From NCBI GenBank assembly GCA_000310025.1, contig FN649743.1:2946126-3010125 (forward strand): a DNA stretch of 64,000 bases. The letters are read 5' to 3'. The first letter of the stretch is position 1. Every line of letters begins with the position of its first letter. Under the pieces are notes generated by a model, which saw only the letters and a program-made list of their open reading frames with translations, was not told the DNA's origin and did no database searches. This document shows positions 34,147-44,897 of this stretch, piece after piece. Origin of the DNA: Ectocarpus siliculosus (taxonomy: Eukaryota; Sar; Phaeophyceae; Ectocarpales; Ectocarpaceae). Made by a program: the position numbers and the translations under genes.

Positions 34147-34154
34147 CAAGGTGT

Positions 34155-34766
34155 GCGTCGTGGGGAAAAAACAAATCACCCATGGAAGCCAGGACACACC
34201 GTAACGGCAAACGTAAAACACCATTGACCATCCAGTGTTGACGATCCTTTTTCACTACCAAAATATTCATGCCATAGTGCTGTCGTTGTATCTGTGACGT
34301 TTGGTTTCGTCACCGACGGGTGAATCGAAATGTGGTGCTTTTTTGTTTAAATGGCACATGACAGAAATAGCTGCAGGGAACGAAAAAACACCATGCACAC
34401 ACCTGTTGTACGAAGTTCCGGCGTCTCGAAGCACCGCGTCCTCAGATCTTTTTTGCGCTTGTCGAAACAGAAGGAGCACAAGAAAAATTATGAGTCAGAG
34501 CGTGAGTTCAAGCCTAAACAGAGCAAACGCTTGACATCGCTCCGTTATTGTCGCTTTTTTCCCTGAAAAAGAACAATCGGGTGCCGCATCAACGATCAAA
34601 CTACACGTTTGCGACTGTTATCAGCACGTACAACGCATGTATGCACACGCCCGCGTACATCAGAGTGTGTGATTGAGCTAGCTGTTTCCGCGTCGTAAGC
34701 TCCGTATTTTGATGCACCGGCGGGTGACCGTCGCTACTTTGCCGCCTTTTCTCCGCCTATTACCCC
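34155..34766. other. No gene seen
   Basis: Intergenic spacer between the 33.1 kb DNA element and the truncated LINE. Short frames only. Confidence 0.5.
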
Positions 34767-34775
34767 CTTCCTGCA

Positions 34776-36587
34776 GAATTCCTCAAGATCGACGTCGACG
34801 ACGAGAAACCTTTCGTCCTGGAGCACCTCCGTGACATCGTCGTTGAGGTGTGGAACGGAAGAGAGATCCCCCAAGAGTGGAAGGACGCAACTATCAAGGT
34901 GTTGTACAAGAAGGGTGACCGGTCCAACTGCAACATTTTCAGGGGGATCTCGCTACTATCTCACGTAGGCAAGGTCCCCATCAAGATCATCACCAACCGC
35001 CTAAGCGCATTCTGCGAAACCAACGACATCCTCCCGGAGGAACAATGCGGGTTCCGACCCGCACGATCCACTATCGACATGCTTGTTCATCATGCGCCGA
35101 CTCCAGGAGCTGGGGCGGAGAAGGAAAATACCACTCTACATGTGCTTCGTCGACCTGAAGAAGGCGTATGATTCGGTGGACCGAGAGATGCTGTGGAAGG
35201 TCCTGGCCAGGGCCGGGATTCCTGAGGAGGTGATCGCCGTCATCCGCCAATTCCACGACGGAATGCGGGCCCGGGTGCGCATGGACGACGGAGAGTTTTT
35301 CGCCTGGTTCTTGGTCACACAAGGCCTATGACAAGGGTGTATGCTGTCCCCACTGCTGTTCAATATCTTCTTCGCCGCGGTCATCGAGGTCGTTGCCATT
35401 CGATTCAGCGAGGATGATGTTAGTCTGGAGAACCTCGTGTACCTGGAGGAGGAAACGGGAGCGGGGGCGAGGACACCACTTGACCGCGTGCGGAGGGCGG
35501 TATGGGGGATGCTGTATGCCGATGACGCCGGCGTCATATCGAGGTCTGCCGAAGGACTGGCGAGAATGATGACCAGGTGTTCGGGGAGTTCGGGCTGACG
35601 GTATCGGAGAAGAAGATGGAGACGCTCCTGATGCGCGCAAAGGAGAAGCACACAACAACACCACCGCCCCCCCCGCCGCCACCGCTGATCATCGAGGCAG
35701 CAGGGCAGAGGTATGCCCAGGCGCCTGAATTCCTGTACCTAGGTGGCCTCGTCAACGAACATGGCGACCTCACCCGTCAGATCAACTACCGGAGCAGAAC
35801 GGCGTGGGCATGCGTCAGGAGATATGGCCAGGAGCTCTTCGACAGGCCGAAAGCACCGTTCCTACTGAAAACTCGCCTGCTCCAGGCCGAGGTGATGGAG
35901 GCACTGCTGTTCGGCTGCTTGACATGGGCCCCACGTCAACACCAATACCGGACGTTGCGGACGATACACCACCGACTGCTTCTGCGAGTCATCGGTTACC
36001 AACGCAAGAAGGGCACCTACCGGCAACTTTCCTACGCCCAGATCCTGAAGAGGGTAGGGTGCCAGAGCGTGGAAACCACTATCCGGCAACGGCGCCTGCT
36101 GTTCGCGGGAGCGCTGGTAGGGCAGCCAGACGGACGACTCCCGAAACGGGTGATGGTTGACGAATTGGTGGGAGGGGAGGGCCCAGGCAGGGGGAAGCCG
36201 GAGCAAAACTGGCAGATGTGCCTGAAGGACGACCTCAAGATATTTGACGCAGAGCACGGATCTACGGACGCCGAGCCATGCTTCTTCGGAGTCCCGGAAA
36301 CAACTTGGATGGAAGCAGCGGAGGTGGACCTGGGGATACCGTGGCATACAGGGGTACTGCAGGGAGCAAAGAGGTTCATGGCTGCCTGGTATAAGAAAGA
36401 CGAGGAGGCTAGCCGACAACGAGCACTCAAACGAAACAAGAAGCCCGACAACAACACGGACACGGCAACAACCATGCGGGCGGGAGGGGTACAGCAGGCG
36501 GACGAGACGGCGAGGGGGAAGGCAGGAAACGCGAAGAGGCGGACCGAGTGGCGCGAAACACCGTGCCGAAATGAACCTCTTGCTTGA
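34776..36587 (+). pseudogene. LINE ORF2 remnant, copy 1
   Basis: RT motifs can be read in pieces: [55 protein letters not shown], then an in-frame TGA at 35329-35331 directly before QGCMLSPLLFNIFF, and MLYADDAGV with the catalytic Asp pair. Frameshifts occur near 35083 and 35573, the latter from a 10-bp deletion relative to copy 2. The C-terminal part is one open frame, 35577-36587, with KEKHTTTPPPPPPPP, FLYLGGLVNEHGDLTRQIN, LLFGCLTWAPRQHQYRTLRT and RRLLFAGALVGQPDGRLPKR. The gene cannot be expressed as one protein. Confidence 0.9.
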
Positions 36588-36589
36588 CT

Positions 36590-37070
36590 TATCTCCCCCC
36601 CCCCCCCTCCCCAGCACTGCATGCACCATTGCACCAACCCCCTGCTAGCGATGACGTGCATGGGCTGGCTCGAGTGGCCCGCGTTGTCTTGTGTTGTTTT
36701 GTGTTCTGTTTGTTTGTTTGTTGCTTGTCGCTAAGGCGTGTGTCTTTCTCTTTCTCTTTGCTTCTCTCCATCTGCTCTCTTCCTTTCTTTTTCTGTTTCT
36801 TGTTCTCTTTTTGCTCTTTTTTCTTTTCCCTACTTTTATTTTTTCTCTTTCCTTTTTTTACTGTTTCTATCTTTTTCCAATCTAGGGTTGCTTTGCATAG
36901 AGTGCAGAGAGGAAAGTGGAGTGGCCTAGACTATCTGTCGATGACTTTTCTTGGCTTGCGAACCCTTCGGGTCCATTTTATTTTCGTATATCTATTTTAT
37001 GGGTAAGTTATCCTGTGACCACGGGAATCGACCCCATCAACTGTTAGACTAGTACGGATAGAAGAAGGTA
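36590..37070 (+). other. LINE 3' UTR with pyrimidine tract
   Basis: A C-run at 36594-36606 is followed by a strongly T/C-rich stretch at 36690-36880, also present in copy 2 (50370-50515). Open frames here encode only Phe/Leu/Ser runs and are not genes. Confidence 0.8.
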
Positions 37071-37078
37071 CTAGGCAG
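37071..37078 (+). repeat. Target-site duplication of the 37-39 kb element (CTAGGCAG)
   Basis: CTAGGCAG at 37071-37078 recurs at 39111-39118. Removing the element and one copy restores a continuous LINE tail (GGTACTAGGCAGAGAG), matching other tails (GGTACTGGGTAGAGAG). Confidence 0.93.
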
Positions 37079-39110
37079 CACACCCTGGACAAAACGATAT
37101 GTATTTTATTCCAAGTCGATATTGGTTCAAGTTCGATATCAGTATGTTTCGTTTTGTTCAATACGTTGGATGCAGGTCGATCCGCGTGTATTAGGCTAAT
37201 CAATGTATTGAAACATTTACGATCACAATGTGTTGGTTGAGCAATATAGATGAAAAACGGTCGTTCAATATGTGTTCCTCTTTCCGATGGCTTCGAACGT
37301 ATTATACCAATTTGCGTTTGCCCTTCAACATCGTCCGTCAAGCTAGTTCCGATATGCATTACTAATACCGATACGTTGTCCAGGAACTCGATCGATACAT
37401 ATTGTTCGTCAATACGGCGCCCAGGAAAAAAACGATCGATAAATACTGTTCGTCAATATGGCGCCCAGGAAACCGATCGATACATACTGTTCGTCAATCA
37501 GTATGGCGCCCAGGTAACCGATCGATACGTCGCACAGCTCCAGGCGCGACTGCAGTTATGATCACCAGCCTCCGGCAACGCTCTAACAATTGGTCAACAA
37601 GTAGGACAACAGTTAAAGAGATCCTTGCGAACTCTCCAACCAAGCATCGATACAGATTCGACGAGCAATACACGTTGCTGTAGCATCGATGTAGATTGGG
37701 TGAACAATATACACTGCTGCTGTGTTTATATCGATATGCATTGATTGGCTGTTTTTTGTATTTGTCGAGGTGTGATTTCGATACATGTTGGTATTACGAA
37801 CACGTTTTCCGTCCATACATTGCATCAAATTGCCAACTCCAGCACATTCTCTGCACGTCGAGCGATAGAAAAGGGCAATGGCTATCGCTCGACTTAGTGT
37901 TGGATATCGATTCATTCAGTAAATAAATAGATTCGATACGATATCGCCCGTGAAGTGTTCGATATCGATATCGATATCGATAGCGAAGCGAGCCGCTGGT
38001 AGCGAACGAAGCGAGCCGTTAGTGGCGAGCGCAGCGAGCCGGCGAGCACAGTGAGCTGACGTGCGACGGCGCGGAAGCTCGCTGTGCGAGCCCAAGCGGC
38101 CCCCCCCCGGCTGGTGAGGGGGCTCCGCTGGAGGCGCCGCCGGAGGCAAAACAATTGGAGCAATTTCGCTTCATTTCCCATCAAAATTACCCGCTTTTCT
38201 CGATGCTTTCGAAATTTGTCATTATTTTGCGTACCCCCTTTGTTCGCCAAGGGGGAGGGGAAAAGAGCGGAGACCAGGCAGGGCAACACACCATACACGC
38301 CCCCGGTCTACTCCTTACGATCAGTATAAACATCAGCCACCCAACGGACGGTTTATTTCTGCCGCTTCTCACAAAACGCAGATTCCCTTACTTCGTCAGT
38401 CAACCTTTCGCAAATAGGCCTCCGAAACCTGCCGTCAGTGCACAGCCAGCTGCTTGAAAAAACAGTATGTATGTGGGTAATAGTCTATCTACATCTACAC
38501 CGAGAAATGAAAATCATATTCATCAGTTGATTCTTCTACACTGCTGCTCAAGAAAGCTCAGCGGTATCGCACGCCGCAACAAAAAAAGCAAGCTCGCTTG
38601 TCGCAGAAAAGCAAAGCTCTCACAACAATGAGGATAAATGGCACAACAATGAGAGATAAATTGATAGTAACTGCAGCTACTTCGTTGAATGCGCGCATTT
38701 CACTGCGTGCAGCTGCTGCTGTGTGCTGTGTGGTGTTCAGCTGTGGGGGTTCCGTGTGGAACATCAGGGGTTCCGTGGAGTATTTATCGATTTATCGTAT
38801 CGATATCGAATTATCGAAATATCGAAAAGTTCAAATGTTTTCGATATCCGATATCTATACGATAAATCGATACGATATATCGAAAAAATCGATACGATAT
38901 CCAACACCACTTGTGATACTTTTTGAAAGGACACATGCTATCGTATATCGCAGCAAGCAGCAGGTCCACGAACTGTCAATCGGTACATATTTTCCTCAAC
39001 GATACACTGTCAAGACACGTGCCGATGCGTATTACAGCCACCAGAACGTGGCGTATTACGATAGGAACGTACTGATATGTATTGACTGGATGTATATTGT
39101 CCAGGGTGTG
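37079..39110. mobile_element. hAT-like DNA transposon, non-autonomous (2,032 bp)
   Basis: The perfect 14-bp terminal inverted repeats are CACACCCTGGACAA and TTGTCCAGGGTGTG, with an exact 8-bp target duplication. The interior has direct repeats of 41-45 bp starting GATCGAT at 37390, 37434, 37475 and 37520, each with TTCGTCAATA..GGCGCCCAGG. It also has GATATC and TCGATA arrays (37935-37985, 38785-38905) and a GC-rich patch with degenerate GCGAGC units (37980-38110). No open frame resembles a transposase. Eight-base duplications suit hAT, Merlin and some others; CACACCCTGG is not the standard hAT end CAGGG, so the superfamily is left open. Confidence 0.8.
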
Positions 39111-39176
39111 CTAGGCAGAGAGAACGGAACGGTTTTTAATGTGAAGACAAGAACAACAACAACAACAACAACAACA

Positions 39177-39658
39177 TTATTATTACACCCGTTTTTTTGC
39201 GCTCATTTACCGCTCGGCAACCTGACCGTGCTTCTCATTTTTGGATATTATGTTGCAGGTCACCTCACCCCATCAAGAACACCTACCTGCAGCTAACCAC
39301 AACTGCTGCTGCTGGACGGTGGATAGTACACTTGTGCCGACAGCTGTACAGAACTGTGTACTGCCGTGCAGATCTCAACCACCGCGTGTGTGTAAATCTA
39401 CCCAAACAGATAGTGCCGCGGCTGATGAGGACTCGCTACGGACGCACACCGTGCGACTACCCAACTCCATGCTGACCTCGTGTGCTCACCCAACAGTTAG
39501 TTCATCAAAACGGTGCTGACTCACATTTACAGCAGTCTGGATCCGCTTGCAGAAGCCTGGATCATGGGCGTGGAGGTTGCTTGATGGAGTGAGGGTGGGT
39601 GCAGGCGTGGAAGTTGTGAGAGGACCGTTGTGAGAGGAAAAGAGCTCACAGAAGATTA
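39177..39658. other. Unresolved stretch; short plus-strand frame
   Basis: The frame at 39241-39519 reads VCKSTQTDSAAADEDSLRTH and so on, and follows an acceptor-like TGTTGCAG, but has no recognised domain and no splice partner. Otherwise nothing is seen. Confidence 0.3.
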
Positions 39659-40400
39659 GCAATTATTTCATGTACTGTATCTTTTCCTAGAATCGCAGCA
39701 TTTTCTGCGGGCCAGGGATCGTTCTCTCGAGCGCTCTCAGGCCACCACGCTTGATCACTTGGTTTCAGAGTGCAGTCCCGACCGTTGGAGCGCTCACAGG
39801 CCAGCATTTCGCATTTTGCAATTTTCGCAATTAATTTTGTCGCTCGGAGGGCAGTTCCTTCGGTCCGATTAGCTCTACGGTCCTCTCCAATACCATTCCA
39901 TTGGTCTCTGCCTTCCATGTTCTCTTCCGGTCTCGCTGTCTCGCCGTCCTTCCTGTCGTGAGGGATACTCTCTCTCTCTCTCTCTTCGGCGCTTTTTCGC
40001 TCTCCTCTCCGCTCTTCTCGGAAATTCCGAGTCGGAACCAGAATCGGAAGCAGAGTCAGAATGGGCGGTAGCAATTATTTCATGTACTGTATCTTTTCCT
40101 AGAATCGCAGCATTTTCTGCGGGCCAGCGATCGTTCTCTCGAGCGCTCTCAGGCCACCACGCTTGATCACTTGGTTTCAGAGTGCAGTCCCGACCGTTGG
40201 AGCGCTCACAGGCCAGCATTTCGCATTTTGCAATTTTCGCAATTAATTTTGTCGCTCGGAGGGCAGTTCCTTCGGTCCGATTAGCTCTACGGTCCTCTCC
40301 AATACCATTCCATTGGTCTCTGCCTTCCATGTTCTCTTCCGGTCTCGCTGTCTCGCCGTCCTTCCTGTCGTGAGGGATACTCTCTCTCTCGCGCGCGAGA
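39659..40400. repeat. Direct duplication, 412-bp offset
   Basis: 39659-about 39985 is repeated at 40071-about 40397, almost unchanged. A CT tract ends each unit. On the minus strand both units encode ETARPEENMEGRDQWNGIG and ALRATKLIAKIAKCEMLACE. Between them the minus frame has HSDSASDSGSDSEFPRRAER and KKRRRERERE, an Ser/Asp-rich and basic stretch. A related piece recurs at 42338-42440. The 412-bp offset is not a multiple of 3, so only one unit can be read in frame. Origin unknown; possibly exons of an element or a nuclear protein. Confidence 0.85.
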
Positions 40401-40822
40401 GGCGATTTTTTAGTGTCGGAGCCTCCCGTCGGTAGCGGGACACACACACACATGTTTTTGTACTACTGTAGAAATAGACTGGTACTTTGGCTGCCGTCGG
40501 TGACGGGACACGTTTGAAAAGGGGCACAGGAGGGGCACACATCACCTGCGATCTTGGCAGCACACAGCAGACACAGCATACCCAGCACACAGCACATACA
40601 TAGCACACAGAGAAGGCGGAGGAGTGTGTGGGACACGGAGGAAGCAACACGCCCTCGCTGCTGCTGCTGCTTCTGCTTTGCCGCAAGCACACAACAGGCA
40701 GCTACTGCTCTGCTGCTGCTGCTGTAGCTGTCGGAAAGAAGCGGCTTGATGATGCATGGATGGTCAGACGCAAACAAAAAAACAAACAATGTATGCAAAC
40801 GGTTTGCGCACTGACTGTAGGA

Positions 40823-41590
40823 TGATCCGAACTGGGGGTAGCTTGTCGCAAGACGTGTGTTGAATAGGGTGTCGGCAACTCGGCGAACTCGCGCCAAGGA
40901 GGAAAGATGTGCTGGGTTTGTTGTTGTATAGATAGACTTCTTCTTCGCATGAAAAACATGGACTCACATGAACACAACATGATGAACACATGAATGAACA
41001 CATGAATGAACACATGAACACGTGATGAACACATGAACGATGTCCTGCCGACGACGCCAAGTGTAGTGGTATGCACGCGTGATGAAGTCTAGTCTAACGC
41101 TGTTCCAGCCGGCCGAGCATGCCGGGGATCGCCTCCATCGGGGGGCTTGTGTCCACGCTCTCTGATGCGGGACGCTTCTCTTCGGTTCCTTGATTTTTTC
41201 TTGTATTCATTCCCTTCTCCACTTCCTCTTTGACGTGCGCCGATAATGCTTGATGGCGGTCCTCTTCCGTAAAGCTGCTGAGGTCGAGGGCTTCCATGAT
41301 CTACTTCTCTAGCCGAACCCTTTTATAGCTAACCTCACCTCGGGATCCCGCATGATATAACACACTAGCGTGTTAGGATGATCCGAACTGGGGGTAGCTT
41401 GTGTCGCAAGACGTGTGTTGAATAGGGTGTCGGCAACTCGGCGAACTCGCGCCAAGGAGGAAATATGTGCTGGGTTTGTTGTATAGACTTCTTCTTCACA
41501 TGAAAAACATGGACTCACATGAACATATGAACACATACATGAACACATGAACACATGATGAACACATGAACACATGAACTGCACGCACCA
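40823..41590. repeat. Direct repeats flanking a small ORF, with ACACATGA minisatellites
   Basis: About 200 bp at 40823-41035 (GATGATCCGAACTGGGGGTA on) recur at 41377-41585, 554 bp apart, with minor indels. Each ends in irregular copies of GAACACATGA. The two repeats bracket the minus-strand ORF 41094-41297. Confidence 0.85.
41094..41297 (-). CDS. Small hypothetical protein, 67 aa
   Basis: ATG-initiated frame MEALDLSSFTEEDRHQALSA, then HVKEEVEKGMNTRKNQGTEE and ending GMLGRLEQR. It is charged, helix-prone in its first half, and has no signal peptide or membrane segment. Codon use looks coding, but no family is recognised. It sits between two direct repeats, so it may be a cargo or remnant of a mobile unit rather than a host gene. 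Confidence 0.35.
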   Translation of the reverse strand: MEALDLSSFTEEDRHQALSAHVKEEVEKGMNTRKNQGTEEKRPASESVDTSPPMEAIPGMLGRLEQR

Positions 41591-42337
41591 ACAGCACAGG
41601 GGGCGACGCAGTATACAACAGGGGTACCTTGCACACCCTGGAAATACATTCCACGTACCACACAATCCTACAACCACTTTTGGCATTGCTACAAGTATAT
41701 CTATCACTGACGCAGTGGCACCATAGTACACTCTAGCAACTGCTGCTGTCCTTTTGTGTATGGTCTGGCGTGGTGCTGAACAACTGGGTGAGACAGAGAT
41801 CAGGCAGATCAGAGATGGTATCTGATGCTCGATTTTTGCCGTTGAGAATTCATTCATCATGTGGACAGCAGCAGCAGCAGCAGAGTTACAGGCGGGATCT
41901 TTCACTGCACACATCATCACAGGCGCGGATCTATCTCAAGGCGGCACCACCTCTCTCGACATGTTGGTTGCTCGAATCACCGCTGTGGTGCTACCGCTGG
42001 CCTCCTGTTGAGGCGGGCACAGAACTCTCCGGGGTTTGTGTTGAAACGCTACTACAGCAGTGACAGATAGATAGGCACATACATGAAGAAGATGATTTTT
42101 TTTACAAAAGTGCTGCTTGTGCGCTGCAAAACAGCACCGAGAGTGGACAAAAGGGGACAGTCATTCAGAGCGCAGACACATCAGGTCATTTCCTGCTTAT
42201 TCTGCATCATGTGCGGCAACCCACTTGTGAATCGACGTCGTGGTCGTCGAGATATATATACAGGTGTTTCGCGAAAGAAAGGCCTAGACTTTCTTCCTTT
42301 TTTTTTTTCTTTTTTTTCCAGGCGCCGCCAGTAAAAA
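41591..42337. other. No gene seen
   Basis: A short CAG array lies at 41868-41884. Short frames only. Confidence 0.45.
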
Positions 42338-42440
42338 ATCGCCCTCTCTTCGGCGCTTTTTCGCTCTCTCCGCTCTTCTCGGAATCAGAGAGTCGGAAGC
42401 AGAATCGGAAGCAGAGTCGGAATGGGCGGAAGCAATTATT
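42338..42440. repeat. Third partial copy of the 40.0 kb repeat
   Basis: TCTTCGGCGCTTTTTCGCTC through GAATGGGCGGAAGCAATTAT matches the segment joining the two 412-bp units (39986-40080). The minus frame again gives SDSASDSASDS and KKRRREG. Confidence 0.8.
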
Positions 42441-43080
42441 TCGTTTATATTTTTCCCCCCCGTTTCTCGCTCTGTCTGTCTGTGTATTTCCCTCTCCGTC
42501 GCTGTGTCTCTTTTAGTGTCTGTCTGTGTCTTTCCCTGCATTCTCACTTTCTCCTTTGTTTTTTGTCTCTCTTCTTGTGTCTCTCTCTCTCTCTCTCTGT
42601 CACACCCAATAGTACCTATAAAATACCTTTTTACACGTTTGTAACACATCATGTTATATATACAAGGGCTCTGGACTTCGTAGAGGCGCCCACGTCCTCA
42701 GTAGTAGGCTTAAAGGGAAAAGGTGTGAAGGCTGTGCACAGCATACATACCAAGGGCATGAAGCCGCAGGGTGATCGAATGAACGGTGTGAAGATGTTCG
42801 CGTTGTATTCGAGAAATGTGTCGTTCCCGGTGTGACATGAAGCCAAAAGAGTCGCGTGTACGTGAATTTTTGTCTAGCTTCGCCCGGTGCGGACGAAAAG
42901 GAGTCGCCTCTCTATTCTTAGCCGGTAAGAACGTAGTCATACTCTCAGGCAACCTTCTCTATTAGTGGCTTTGCGGTGGCCAATATCCTCCCCAAAGGGG
43001 CCAAAGAAAGAACGAACATTGCAATTGCTCGACGGTATTACGGTAGTTGATGGCGTGTTGCCGCCTAGCTCTCACATTCA
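42441..43080. other. CT-rich and unassigned sequence
   Basis: The stretch 42455-42600 is pyrimidine-rich with CTCTCT at its end. A short plus frame at 42655-42835 and its minus counterpart lack domains. No gene supported. Confidence 0.4.
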
Positions 43081-43245
43081 AACTTCTTCAGTGTCGCGCC
43101 TTTCTCTAATGTCCCCCTCTAATGTTCTGGAGCTATTATCCTAACTTCTTCAGTGTCGTCCCGCTCGAATGGTCATATTCTAACTTCTTCAGTGTCGATC
43201 CGCTCTAATGTGGCGCCCTTCTCTAATGTCCCCCTCTAATGACGC
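43080..43245 (+). repeat. Interspersed short direct repeats
   Basis: AACTTCTTCAGTGTCG occurs three times (about 43081, 43143, 43181), and CTCTAATGTCCCCCTCTAATG twice (about 43103, 43212), with related CTCTAATG/CTCGAATGG pieces between. The order is alternating rather than strictly tandem. Confidence 0.85.
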
Positions 43246-43439
43246 CGATATGCGGTATCCCTCACATTGTGAAAGGAGTCGAACACCTACAACATTCAGA
43301 CAAAGTAAGAACGAACACCGCACGCAGTGGTTCGACTGCGTTGCCGCTAGTTGATGGTGAAAGAGTTGACGCCTCCCGCCTCGGGTCATCGTTGCCCCTT
43401 ACGGCCCTGGTGGTTATTGCCGATTACCACTGCGGAAGG

Positions 43440-44520
43440 TATGGTTTAGTTTGCAGCCTTGTACGCAGGTCTCGAGCTTCTTAGTGTTGAAGCGCGACGG
43501 TGATGGCCGTGATGATGTCGGTGATGGTGCAGGCGGAAGGGTGCCTGCGCTGGCGTCAGAATGCAATTATTGGGGAGATGGATATATATGTAAGAGCGTG
43601 TACGTGTCATAATGCCTAGGTGATACCGTATAACGTACATTTAAAGCAGAAGAAAGAGGTTGTTGGGGAGGAGGTAATGTGGAGGCATTAAAGTGGATGT
43701 TTATCTGGGCATCAAAAATTCGTTTAGCTGCGATGATTTCTTCGACACGGAATAGCTCTCATAATGTTGTTGGAGGTCGAACACGCCGAGATAAGCACGT
43801 CCATGCAACGTGAGCATTGAAAGGGCTGGCGGTTCAGTCCATGTCTTTTTTTTAATACCGCTTGCGCCGAATGCAGTATATCCGAAAAGCCCGTTGTACC
43901 TTCTTTGAGCAGAAGTTGAGCATTGCAGTGAGAACAGTTATATTTTGTGGATCATCCAAATCCGTGTGTTTTAGCTCGAAAGGTGCCGAGGGAAGTCGAA
44001 TGACTGTGAGTCAATGTTTTGCACTCCAAGGCGGACTCGGTTATTAACATCACCGCGATGGCTGTCTAGACTGGATACCGGTAACCTTGGTGCACGATTC
44101 CTCATTTGGCTAAAGTGTTGACGTATCATATCGAGTTCAGGGTCTGAGTGGTGTGGTGTGTTTTTGTTTGCATTGCGACGTCGGTCGACGTTCCATTGAG
44201 ATTTCAGCACGTCTTCGTCTGCGAGATCTTGCTAGTTCTGCATGTTGCGCGTTATCCGAACATTTTTGTGGTGTTTGAGTTTCAGGCGTCGTTCGGGGTT
44301 GGATGAGCGATCTTCGTTGGGTATTTCGACGAGCTGAAGGTGGTCGTCGAGTTGGAGTTGTTTGTACGTTCCTTGAGGGAGTGTTACTCTGGCTGGGTGT
44401 GGAACTTTGGTGTGGATTGTAACGTGCAGTATGTGATCGTGTTTGGCGATTTTGAGATGCGGCTGCTGAACGAGTTACCCGATGAATTGGCGTCGGCCGA
44501 CATCGATGATTGTCAGACAT
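43440..44520 (-). pseudogene. Possible Helitron-like N-terminal remnant
   Basis: Minus-strand frames show an Arg/Thr/Pro/Ser-rich lead (SARRNTQRRSLIQPRTTPE and RSRRRRRAEIS at 44137-44520), then HSTSLGTFRA, and in a nearby frame YNCSHCNAQLLLKE, followed by RAFRIYCIRRKRY. The order basic lead, H..LG, C..C.A, CC..G/K resembles the start of Helitron Rep-helicase proteins. Frameshifts and stops break it, and no helicase or Rep motif is seen. The call is by resemblance only. Confidence 0.3.
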
Positions 44521-44636
44521 GGGGTCATATCTTTACTCTATTGATAGTTCGCGATAGCCAGTTGAAGGTGGCAACAATGTGCCTTGAATAACTTGAGACG
44601 TTTACTTTTTTCTGAAATGGAAACACGCGTCTTACT

Positions 44637-44897
44637 TTAGAGGTCGGCGAGGGTGGCCAGGACGGTGGCAGAGGGCTGGGAAGACTCCTTGTCGTGGGTA
44701 GTTCCCAGGTCGCGGTGCTCGTCGGTCTTGTTGAGGATCTCGTTGATGGTCTGGTCCCACAGGCGGCGGGCACACTGGTAGTGCAGCGGCGGGGAGTCTC
44801 AATCCTTGATGATCAGGTCGTCCTCGACGATCTCGCCCGTGCACCCGTCGGCCAGGTCTTCCTCGTTAGTCGCTGCGTCGGAACACTCGCAGTGCAC
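44637..44897 (-). pseudogene. Terminal exon with an in-frame TGA
   Basis: After an acceptor (CTGCAAAG) the minus frame reads VHCECSDAATNEEDLADGCT, then GEIVEDDLIIKD, TGA at 44799-44801, then DSPPLHYQCARRLWDQTINE and ILNKTDEHRDLGTTHDKESS, to a TAA at 44637-44639. Both sides of the TGA are convincingly coding in one frame, so one nonsense change, a recoded stop or a sequencing error is present. The other exons are not seen nearby. Family not recognised. Confidence 0.55.

Larger units (their letters stand above)
34767..39176 (+). mobile_element. RTE-like LINE, copy 1 (5'-truncated, split by a DNA transposon)
   Basis: Homology to LINE copy 2 begins abruptly at about 34767, inside the region before the RT, so the copy is 5' truncated. 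It runs through the RT and C-terminal region to a CT-rich 3' UTR and 37070. It is interrupted by the element 37079-39110 and resumes at 39119 with AGAGAACGGAACGG, ending in GAAGAC and an AAC array at about 39149-39173. The 3' simple-repeat tail and the C-terminal architecture point to an RTE-like clade; exact placement needs a phylogeny. Confidence 0.9.

Noticed and set aside
36584-37006. Phe/Leu-rich plus-strand frames resembling a membrane protein
   Set aside because: They lie in the pyrimidine-rich 3' UTR of the LINE; the same happens in copy 2 (50264-50688).
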